Below, piece by piece: positions 26,739 through 38,700 of a stretch of DNA of 64,000 nucleotides. The notes under the pieces are model-generated. The model made no database searches. It was not told where the DNA came from and saw nothing but the letters and a program-made list of their open reading frames with translations. The stretch comes from Apostichopus japonicus (lineage: Eukaryota > Echinodermata > Holothuroidea > Aspidochirotida > Stichopodidae): assembly GCF_037975245.1 (NCBI RefSeq), contig NC_092565.1, forward strand, positions 21,845,499-21,909,498, in the 5' to 3' direction. Numbering within the stretch: the first letter of the stretch is position 1; each line of letters starts with the position of its first letter. The position numbers and the translations under genes were made by a program.

Positions 26739-29700
26739 ATGTTCTGAGCTTGAGTGGAATGCATATAAAATAGGAATAAAATCAATAAAAATTGAAGGAA
26801 TTCGTTATGTGCAGTGCAGATATGAATCATTGAGACAGGTTATCGCTTTACATTAACTTGTAATGCATATACAATACCTGTATATTCCTACCACTATGCT
26901 GTACTCAAATAACACACAGTGAAAGGCACTGATATGAAAACAGACTGAGTATTAGAACATATTGTATTTCAAATAAAAGGATTAAATCAAAAGGGAATTC
27001 GTTACGTGCAGTGCAGATATGAATCATTGAGACAGGTTATCGCTTTACATTAACTTGTAATGCATATACAATACCTGTATATTCCTACCACTATGCTGTA
27101 CTCAAATAACACACAGTAAAAGGCACTGATATGAAAACAGACTGAGTATTAGAACATATTGTATTTCAAATAAAAGGATTAAATCAAAAAGGAATTCGTT
27201 ACGTGCAGTGCAGATATGAATCATTGAGACAGGTTATCGCTTTACATTAACTTGTAATGCATATACACTACCTGTATATTCCTACCACTATGCTGTACTC
27301 AAATAACATACAGTGAAAGGCACCGATATGAAAACAGACTGAGTATTAGAACATATTGTATTTCAAATAAAAGGATTTAATCAAAAAGGAATTACAACAA
27401 TGCTGTAAATAACTTTTATGATTGAGATGAGGGTATGATATTAAGTAACATGAAGCAATTGCTGTGCAATATTTGGAAAACAAAGAAACAGGTTCATGTC
27501 AGTTCCAAGCATTTGCTTTTTCTTAGTGGGTTTTTGTTTTCGTTCTTCTTCTTTCTGTCTTTGGTCGGTTATTTTACCAGAGTGATGAACTTATGTTCAT
27601 AAAAAAAGTATTGCAATTGATTAAACTAAGATATCCTCCTAGATTATTTTAGCAAATAAAGATTACTAAGTGAGTAATTAATAAATGCAATTTGATCCTC
27701 AACATTTCTTCATGACCAGACAGCTATTGATTAGAGCATGATGGGCGTGATGGCCAATTGGCTAAGGCATCGGACTCGTGATCCAAGGATTGCTGGTTCG
27801 ATTCCTGCCTAGTTCATTACGTTGTGTCCTTGGGCAAGATGCTTTATCTCACTTGCCTCTCTCCACCCAGGGGTTAAATGGGTACCTGTGAGGTAACTTG
27901 TCACTGGGCGCAGTATATAACTGCTGCCGACTGGAGGGATTGTCTCTGGGACAGGTTATCATTGACCAGGGGTAATATAACGTCTGTAAAGCGCTTTGAG
28001 ACCTATCGCTGGCATAAAGCGCTATATAAATCGAACATTATTATTATTATTGATACTACATAGAATTTACTAAAAAAATTGAATAATATATATATCATCA
28101 TCGGGAAAAAGAAAGGATCCAAGGGGTGCCAATCAAATTAAAATCAGAAATATTGTTGATCAAGGTTTGATGACATTTGTATAAGCTTTTGTAAATCATC
28201 TGATTCAAGTACATACTTCAGGACATACAAATTAACAAATTATGCTAGAAAGACTAGTACTTGAAAATACTTGAAAAAGACATGAAATCTTTGATGATCT
28301 CGTTATGTGTGGAAGTATACTGCAACATTTTCTGCACAACAGACTACACAACAGACTATACACCAGACTTCACATCAGATTACACACCAAACCACAACAG
28401 ACTGCACACCAAACCACGAGAGACTGCACACCAGACAAACACAACTTGTTCTTGTTATTTCTGTTTCTGGTCGGTTATTTACCAGAGTGACGAACTTATG
28501 TTCATAAAAAAAATATTGCAATTGATTAAACTAAGATATCCTCCTAGATTATTTTAGCAAATAAAGATTACTAAGTGTGTAATTAATAAATGCAATTTGA
28601 TCCTCAACATTTGTTAACAAATTATGCTAGAAAGACTAGTACTTGAAAATACTTGCAAAGACTTGAAAAAGACATGAAATCTTTGATGATCTCGTTATGT
28701 GTGGAAGTATACTGCAACATTTTCAGCAGCACAGAGGTAAGTTAGTTTTATGTTTAACTATATATCTAATAATGAAGGTAATTAAACATTTACTGAGTGA
28801 AGCTTAAAAAAACCAGAACAGAAACCTGACAGTGTAATAAGACATGAATGTTGCAGCAAAGATAAAGTAAAATAAAGTAAAATTTATTGATATTCATCAT
28901 AAAATGACAATATAATAAAATGGACTACAGCATCTCAAAAATAGGTTAAAAAAAGTTATCTATGTCTCATACAATTCAAAGTCTTAATACTTCTAGGTTA
29001 AAATGATCGCCTAAACCGTTCTGTCCGCATACGTGGGATCGTGTAAAATCTAGGTGGTTTCCTGTAAAAATCAAAGAGAGGGTGATCGGAATCCTCGACT
29101 ACAGAAGAAGCACACCGACATATTATACGATCAATAAAATCATCCGTGATGGTAGAATACAACTTGATGGATTTATTAGAGTAGTCAAGAACAGGATGAC
29201 AACCAAACTGGGCCACAGTACACAAGGAAGGACAACACCATTGTCTGAAAAAGCCAAAGCTGCTTATCAAAATCTAAGCCAAAGCCGGCGAGCCTACGAA
29301 TACAATATAATCTCTGTTTAGCTTTTGATGCCATATTGTTCACGTTAATCCAAGATATTAAAATATTATTTACTATGACAGGATTTGATCCAGTGTCCAC
29401 AGGAAAACAAACCCTCAATATTTGCCTGGGAGCCTGGGAGTGAGTGGCCTTTCACAAATGACAATAAATCACAATTTGCCCAAAAAAACCCAAGGAATTG
29501 TTACATTCCTGCACACGTTTGAAGACAAAGGTAACACAAAATTAACCCCAACTAAACCAAAATTAACCCCAATTAAATTAACCTCAATTAACCCCAATTA
29601 CAAAAAACACCAATGTACCATAAATGGGACTGTGGTATGTGTGACCATTTCAAGACATTTGAAAAATGCTGAGGAGAAAGCTACTGCCCCAAAATTCACT

Positions 29701-32700
29701 GCAGAAGAAGTATCAGCTTTTGCGGGATAAAAAATTACGCTTAATATTTGATATGCACAAATAAGCTTTGCACACGGTGAATCCTCAGCATTTACATAAT
29801 TTACAGCTTTTGGGACTTAAGTCCATTTGTGAAATATTTTTCGACAATGATAAATTGTTGTTAAAATTTTGTGATCAACTGACGACCAGCTGGTTGGCTA
29901 TCCTGTCCAATGACCACTTAACTTAAGTATCCCTTATGGGGGAGTCAGGGGTTTCTTGAGAGATGAGAGCATCACGGCAGCAGGATTATCTGTCATTTGA
30001 CAATGCAGGAAGTGCATCTCTTAAAGCCCTCAACACTCAACGAAAGAAAGCCGCATAGCTCGTGGGGTTTTGTATCAACAGTTTTAATGGGTAAATCAGC
30101 CAGGCAAACCCCTAAATGGAAGGCAAATTTGAAATAAGCCAGTGTATATGCTCCAAGCTGCCTGTCGCAAGTGCTTTTGCTTCACTGGACAATATTCTTT
30201 CACTCGGTTGGCAGTTCTACCGTATTGTTTTAGTATCGTCTCTGTTGGTTAGCATAGTTTTTGAGTAAATTGTTCTCTTTAGACGTAGTTATGCAGTTCT
30301 TAGGTTGTTTTGATGTAATTATCGAAGGTACAAATGATGGGCAGCGATAGTCTTCTTGAAATCAAGCGCAAGAATTATAGCATGCTAGAAGCGTTTTGCA
30401 AAATAAACTGTAAACAGTGGATTCCATCCCCCCCCCCATCCCCCCAGAAATAGTCCAGCCAAGGAAAGCTGGAGCAATCAAGTTGAAACTAGAGGTAGTG
30501 AAAATGCCTTTGACATATTGATGCTGTTGGTTGCGAAGAGTAATAAATTATCATCCCTTCCAAGAAGGATGGAAGTATTACAAAGTGAGATGCAAACCAA
30601 AATAACAATAAAAGGAAGAAGAAAGCCCTTTTTTGATTCACACATCTGGTGATGGGTGAAAACTATTATTTGTAATGGCTAACCTAATCCACAACTTTAA
30701 GGAGAGCAGTTTATTTATTGCACTCAAGTTTAAAATGATGTCATTTGGATCTGAGCATTTTTTTTATCACCCAGACGTTTGGGCTACAGTACTAGTATAT
30801 TATTCACATTGAAGTTCAAAGGAATGCCGAATCAATGGAAACCACATTCTGTGATTATTTGAAAAGAAAATAGAGCCGTTAAATTGATAACCTGTATTTT
30901 AATGTAATTATGGCATTGAAAAACATCTTTAGATCCATCACAAAATGTTGCCTTCAGGTGACAATTTTGTTCCCTCATAGGACAATGTTTTTCAACCAAC
31001 ACTGACTATGTGTGTATGTTTAAAAATTTCTTTAACAGGAATGCCTTGCAGGCAATTGCAATCATTTATAACCAATTAATCATATTTTGACATTTAAATT
31101 GGTTAAAATATTTTGAAGTTTGCTTTAACCGTATCAAAACTGTAAATTTACTAAAATTAGTTAGGCTCATGCACATATATGTATCTCACATTCATCAAAG
31201 AATTTGCTTCACTTGATAAAGAGTGTGTTAATATGTATTCATGAATCTCAAAGTGTATGAATGTAGCAAAATTGGTGTTATGCTAAACAGGAAAATTTCA
31301 AAACTTTCTGGAAAGGGAAGGTATCAATTTTAAAGAAAGTCGCATATAAAGGATATCTCCTGTTTTTTTTTTCTGGTAATGAAAGAAAAGTGTCTGGTTC
31401 ACCCAACATTCCCCAACTGTTTTATTACGTTGCACTTCTGAAGACTGTAAATGATCAACAGTAGCATATTGATACTATTTTTTTTTAGATATTATTATAA
31501 AACTGCTTCCTTCCTTCAATCACTACAACAATGTATTGTACATGGTTAGCAGACACAGATATGCAGTAGCCAAGCAGTGGAAGTACAACATACAGAATTG
31601 GCTTTGCTATGAGTACAAGTATTAGTACAACATGTATGCTATGTATCTATACTACAAATCTATCATCATCTTGTTTCAACCGAGTCATATATCCTCTGTT
31701 TCTCTACTAGATGTCATGTGATCAAATGTTAATTGTAAAGCAACTGAAGAGAGATGCAAAAGTGATGCAATGATGTAAATGTGGAATATTGCAGTATTTC
31801 AATGAATCAGATAAAGAAGATGGTGTAGTCTTGTCTGATGTGCAGTCTGGTGTGTAGTCTAATGTGTAGTCTGTGGTGTTTCTGGTGTGCAGTCTGTTGT
31901 GGTTTGGTGTGTAGTCTATCGTGTAGTTCGGTATGTAGTCTGGTGTGTAGTCTGTTGTGTAATCTGTTGTGTAGTCTGGCGTGTAGTCTGTTGTGTAGTC
32001 TGAGATGTAGCCTGTTGTGTAATCTGTCGTGTAATCTGTAGTGTAGTCTGGCATGTAGTCTGTTGTGTAGTCTAATGCGTAGTCTAATGTGTTTGTCTGG
32101 TATGCAGTCTCTTGTGGTTTGGTGTGCAGTCTGTTGTGTAGTCTAGTGTGTAGTCTGTTGTGTAGTTTGGTGTGCATCTGATGTGTAGACTGATGTAATC
32201 AAAGCTTTTTCCTAGTTCAAACAATTGGAAATTTTCAACTTATGACCAGAAACATTTTTGGATCTGCAGGAAGCCATTCAGCACATTTTCATCCAGTTAG
32301 TTTACACACATATTGTATGATGTTGCCAGCTGGCATCAACAACTTCAGGGCCAACACCCCCTCCATTTTTAAAAATATTTGATCCACCATTAGAAACAAA
32401 CATAACATTGAAAGATAAAAAGCTGCTTTTCTAGCAATTCCATTATCTCTCTGATGCTTTTCTAGCAACACATACAGAGAGAGAGAAGAAAGTGACAGAA
32501 TTAATTGCTAATATTGAAATCAACTTTATCCAGAGATTACACTCTAATACAAACCATGAACAGCATGTGAAGAGAATGCTGTGTTTGATAATTTCTTGTA
32601 ACTTCAGTTCTTTCGGGTTGTTTACATGCTTTTTAATTTATTTTCCTGAAGTTACTTCCATCTAATCAGAACTCTCAAGATTTCAAAACATGAACGATGA

Positions 32701-35700
32701 TAAGAAGCACATTTTACCTTCATCTTTTCCACTTCTTCTTTCTGAGCAGTTGCGTGGTATGATAATACCTCCAGAGCCACTTGTTGCTTGGCCATCAGCC
32801 TAATTGCATTCTCATACATTTGTGTGTTGTGGATACCCAGGCCACAGAATATGGCAAATGCCTGCAAGATAATTAAAAGGAATACGATGAAACAAACATA
32901 CAGAACAAAACCCCCAAAAAAGTGGAAAAAAAGATGGAATTACGTAAGGGAATGTTTATGTTCCAAGGAATGAAATGTGCGGTTGAAAAAAGGTTCCTTG
33001 CAACAATAATGAAGGAATTTATTCATGTGGTTTACCCGAGCTTGAAACTTTCTGTACTTTGATAGCATTCTCATTCTTTGTGTATTATGAATATATAACC
33101 AGGCACAAGTGTAGAGCAAACACCTGTGAGATAAATTAAAGGAAATACAAAGAAATGAACAGATATGAGATAAACAGATAGAATTAAGAAAACATTAAGT
33201 GCAGGGAGGTTGAATATTCCCTTGCAACATTTAAAGATTCATTAATTAATTTATCTTGTTATCCCTCGTTATCCCATTTTCTAACTTCAAATTGATTATT
33301 TATATTGTTTTCTTGATACTCCTCCCTGGGTATTAAAGTCATACATTAAATTCTTTTGGAATTCATTAAGAATCTGACATAAAAGATTTATGAAATCAGT
33401 GACTATACATTCTAATTTAATGTAGCCAGCAGCTATTTCCAAAATGGTATGTTAATGAAGCCATCATAACCTAGGAAAAAAAATGAGAGAAAAAGAGAGA
33501 GAACGAAGGAGGATTAAAGCCAAAAAAAAAACAAAAAAAATTGTTTCCCCGCAAATGAAATTTCTCGTTAATGCCAGCCTCAATTCTGAGAGGCATATAA
33601 AACTAGAGAATTAAAAACCGACCATCAGCACAGGGAGATAATCTAATTCAGGGGTTAATAAACTGCTAAGAGCACACATGTCAGAAATGGAAGGGCAAAA
33701 TGGCAAAGTAACGACTATCACAGCCCTGATATGAAGGTAATATATTACGCCAAATGTCTTTATTGACAATTTATGTAGCATAGTCTGTTTGCACGGATGC
33801 AAAGTTAAATTTGCAAAATATTTTTGATGTTGTGTACTGTAAGCAATTGAAGGGACGGTTTTTATGAGGATTTTGAAAAGATGAAACTGCTGCAATCCTT
33901 AAAAGACAAGACACAAACATCTTTTTCATGATGAGTCCTTTCTTGGTAGTTTTACAAAACAAAAATGGGTCACCTGCTCCTTTAGTTTAAACACAATTAC
34001 TTTTCATCAAGCAAGTCTAATACCAATTTTAATTAATATTTTTTATCTTCTTCCAACATATATCTGTGCCTTTATCACATTTCACATTAACTAAATCATT
34101 TTTATTTATAACAACATTTCAAAGTGTGATCAGCACACAGATTCCACAGTTTTTTCTTTGAGATTTTTTTGCTTGAAGCATGAAAGGATGAAACAGCAAT
34201 GAGTGGAAAAAGTCTGGTTCCAAATTTTCCTTGAAAAAAAAAAATGGGATCAAACTATTATATATACAAAAAGTGGGTAAATCAACTAATATGACAAAGA
34301 ATTGTGCAAGCACGTAGCTCAACGGTAATGAGATGGAAAAGCTCACTAAGGCTACTGTAATCTTCTTTTTGCTTTATCCTTGCAATGTGATGCATTTGGA
34401 ATGTTTGCTTCAATATATGCCTTTAGCTCACGTTGTTCTCTGTACTTACAATTCAACAACATGCAAATTTCTAGAAATATTCATGTGGCAGGTGGATAAA
34501 TGATATTGACCAATATTATGAAGAAGAAAACACAAATTTACAATTGCCATGGTGACATAATTCACTATGCTTTCCACCAAAAAAAAAAAAAAAAAATCAC
34601 TAAATTTGAAACATGAATATCTGCTAGAAAAAGTTTGTTATGGCACCAAGAACTACTTCCACAGGCCCACAAAATGATCCTTTAGTCCTCCTTACTGCTA
34701 CACGAACAGACCAGGTTTGCTTCGCACACGTTTCTTATAATGTTATTGTGCTGAATGATGGAGTCGTGACTCCTAGGGTGGCAGATACTCGAAAACCAAA
34801 AGTTTAAGAGTCACCAAGTCTAGTTTGAACATCATTGATTACAATTTTCAAAGCTTTTACTAAAATAAGAGAGAGAGAGAGAGAAGGGACAAACAAGTCC
34901 AACAGGACAAATCAAAAGACAGGATGACAGCTGTGAAATATCAAACGTCAAGTGCAATCTATTTAGTTAAGTCCTCCCTCCTCCTCCTCCTCCTCCTCAC
35001 AGCGGCATGCACCTATCATTGCAAGGCTTTCAAAGCGCCCTTTGAAAGGGCGCTTTGAAAAGCCTGTTTGATGCATTTCTGTTTAAACAAAGGTATGGAA
35101 TAAGCAGAACCTTCTTGCTCGTAATAAGACACGTATCCACGGTCATGCTGCTCTAACAAGACGAGCTTTGCTTTCATTCTAATCACCTGTGCAAATATTG
35201 TCTGTGAAGATGAAAAACTGAGCTAACAACTAAGCAATTTTAAAAGCATGCAACTGAGACAGATTCTGTCCAAAGTTTTCTTTTCTGACATCCACCGTTT
35301 CCTTGGTAAGCATTTGATTCGTTGATGACGTATGGGGTCAACGTTTTTCATTTATCTTCTCACGAAGAGAGACTGATCAAGGCGTGCTTTAACAAGTGCA
35401 GCAGTCAAAAAAAAATGTTTTGGCTACTTTTGTCCACAACAGACTGAAGCACATTTCCGTGCACTTTCTCATGGTCGTACAACCTGGGGATTGAGTAAGA
35501 TCTCCGCTTGGATTTATGTCCTCGAGTACTTTTGTAATGCGTTGCAGGCTAGATACTCAAAAGAAGTGATGTTTGCCAATTGGCGTTGACGTCAATGGTT
35601 GAATTTATGATGTGATTGCAAGAGAAACATCCGCCACTGGAGCTATAGTTGAAGAATATCTTCTCAAGTGATACTTATCTGGGGGTTCTCTAGTGGTATT

Positions 35701-38700
35701 TAATATATGCAGAGACAACTATAAACTGAACCATTACAAATTACCTAAATTGATAGTCCACAACTACAAATTAAGTCGTAACATGAAATAAACAAATTAT
35801 CTGCTGGTGCGGAATGGTCAGATTCGCAGCACTTGAGTGGACTCGAATATTGAGAGTGATAAATTGTAAGTGTCAGACACAGGGTAATTGCTGAGAGCAA
35901 TGACTTTGAACTATCTCAGCAAGGAACATAAAAAAGATATGTGTCATGGCTACACCTGACTATAAAATGTACAAGCAAAGCTACAATGTTTTTCAAAGGA
36001 AAAAGTATCATGTTAAACATTGTCACAACTTCTCCACCTCGGCCTTTTGTGACATTTTTGTCCAGATTTTTATAGCTTTAAGGTCAGCTGCTCTAATTAA
36101 GGGTTTCTAAAATGCACCTGGGTGACAGTTTTAATAGCTGCATTGAGAGGTGAGTTGAGAGAATGTTCCTAGCAGGGTATCAATGCATCCTGTTATGTAG
36201 ATCTACAATGGCTCGAGGAATAATGTCCAAGTGATTCTGTCCTCTAACTATAAGTTTTGAAACCTTGCAAGTCTGGGTCACCTCAATGGCACAAGCTTCA
36301 GCTATAAATGCTACTGAAACATAGTTTGATATATAGTGTGATTCCCCATATATAGCTGACAGGGCTGGTCAATAAAGTCACATAAAATATATTTACTATT
36401 TTGTTTCTGTTGAATCGCAGTACTGACACATGGACATGATGACAGCTGTGGACAAGATGGACATGATGACAACTTCCTGACATGGACGTTAAATGGATGT
36501 GTGCCGAGAGATTGGCTTCGGTCAGCTTGCGAGTCTACAAGCCTCCATGGCTTCTTTCGCGAGTTCCTGCTTCCGGGAAGATCACATATACATACATACA
36601 TACATACATACATCGACCTCGGCTAAGCACAGGCAATTTGATGTGCTGCACCATCAAGATGCAATGCACTTCAAAGGCGAATGTTGCATTGTGTGATATG
36701 ACTAAGCACACCTAACAACAGGGTTAATGATGTTTTGTTTAAATTTGTTTGAAATACAAAAGAGATTTACTTCAGTCTTTGCTTTTACATATATTCTAAA
36801 AAATAATCAGTGATCTAAAATCGACCAGTCCTGCACCAGAGGTAACTATGTTGGACTACACACTTCAAACTTCCGTTTCAATACTGGAAATTCTCACCGT
36901 GTACATGATAACAGAGCCATGAGCAACTCTTTCCTCTACGCGCCCATATCCATTTGCAAACACTCACACGCATGCAAAAAGGGAAAATGTTATTAGTATT
37001 ACCTCAAATAAATTCTCATCTTGTTCTGTGAAGAGATGATCATCTGTGGTTCGATTGATCATCTGAGCGACGCCGATTACTTTCCGCTCGCTGTTGTAGA
37101 TCGGCTGACACAAGATGGAGTGGATTTGATTCTCCTTGTCCACTTCTCCGTTGATCACAAACCTATTTTGACTTTCAAAATCATTCATATTGATCGTCTG
37201 CAAACAAAGTGCAAAATAAATCGAGTGGATCTAAATGAAACTTTTAAAATGTAGATCTATTATGTCCTTCATAGTACACTTTGGAGGCTGCAATTAAATT
37301 ATACTAGGATCTCGTTACGTTACAAAAGGACATCAATTAGTCAAGAGTTTTTAGCTGCACAATACATACCAAAGTTTACATGAACATATATGCTCTTCTT
37401 AAAATTCAAGAACTCAACTTTAAGTCTCCCATTATCTTACATTTCCCCCAAAAAACAAAACAACTCATCATATCAAAACCCAAAATTTTCCTCTTGCAGA
37501 TAGTCAATGACATTGTGAAGTGATCTTTTGTCATTTTTTAATCAAGTTAAAAGTTAAAAGTGTTTGTTAAAAGTCCTCTCCAGTAGGCACTGGATAATAG
37601 AAATTTTGCAAGGTTGATTTACTCTCAGCAGGTCAACACCTGACATACATTTGTTGTGACGTTAATTCATAAAAATAACGAATTTGTAGAGTCATTGATC
37701 TGTCCATTCTTGCATCAAGGGTTTCTGGCATTTTTGTCCTCCTTTGTAACATGTTCAGAATATGAAAATAACTCTATTTTGAAGATAGGGCGAATAATTG
37801 CAAATATTTATGGAATGGCTTTTGCTATTATTTAGCAAAAGTTATTCTGAGTCAGTCAACTTTCTCTTCTCTTAAGACTAGATTAGCTTTTTATAATGAG
37901 TCTTGAAATGTTTGTTTATGATATAAACAAAGCTAGATCATAGACTGTGTTGACCTTCAATTACATTTTTACTAACTATTACAAATTTCTTTGGTAACGG
38001 ATAACGAGTTTCATCCTCCAGTGGCCTGCTGAGGATATTCAATTAAAACATTCTTGTGACATTATAATCTTGTTTCAAAACACAAAGGTTCCACATATTA
38101 ATTAATATATAGCCTTCATCATTAATTTGTCAAAACTTAAAGGAGCATTTCAGACATACATGTAGAAACATAATCTTCCACTGGATTTTTTTCCCCATTC
38201 TAACCTGCAGCATATATGTTGTTTTTTCTATTTAATGTTTTAATGTCACTGTTTATAAAATAACAAATTAATACCCCAGTAAGCCTGATTATTAGTTCCT
38301 TAGACTTAAATATCATCATCATATCGCATGTTGCACTATATAGCCAAGGATAGAGTAAACACGATCCCTGCCGTCATTGTGCGTTAGTAATCAAATTCCA
38401 CAGACACAATGTCTGCCAGTATCGACAAGGCCTCTATAAACAATCACATACTTAGAATGTAATTTAAAACTTACCAAGATATCAAGATATGATTTAAAAC
38501 AATCCCATAGAACAGTTTAATATGTAATGGTAAAGTACAATGGGATAGTTCATTCTCTGATGTATACAACCATGGGGGGTGGGGAGGGGGTGTGTTAGAG
38601 GCCTATACAGGGGATGAGGCATATTATATAGTGCATAATGTATAACATACAATTGGCTCTTGCATTGGTACTATTTTTAGTGTTTGATTTTACATTCGAA

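Larger units (their letters stand above)
27556..28727. repeat. Segmental tandem duplication A-B / A'-B' split by a SINE
   Basis: Block A (27556-27708) recurs as A' (28461-28612), both containing attgattaaactaagatatc and ending tttgatcctcaacattt. Block B (28233-28340) recurs as B' (28615-28727), both beginning taacaaattatgctagaaag. In the second copy A' and B' are adjacent, while in the first they are separated by about 520 bp that contains the SINE at 27742-28055. Confidence 0.85.
25593..32717 (-). other. Pde6 intron 4 (7.1 kb, repeat-rich)
   Basis: It carries AT arrays (25806-25926 and 26636-26741), a 197 bp x3 tandem array, a SINE, a split segmental duplication, two 12-mer arrays in opposite orientation, a degraded LINE end, and a short (aattaacccc) run near 29533-29606. 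From about 29740 to 31820 nothing is recognisable apart from C runs near 30428-30446. Confidence 0.65.
32862..37002 (-). other. Pde6 intron 3 (4.1 kb)
   Basis: It contains a poly-A run near 34579-34597, a (GA)n near 34868-34884, a (CTC)n at about 34976-34999, a 40 bp palindrome at 35025-35064 and a truncated SINE at 36482-36613. Confidence 0.6.

Noticed and set aside
29422-29730. 102-codon plus-strand frame beside the LINE relic
   Set aside because: Includes a low-complexity aattaacccc run ([13 protein letters not shown]); no recognisable product.
31722-32177. 151-codon frame with TDYT repeats
   Set aside because: Product of a 12 bp minisatellite whose period is a multiple of three.
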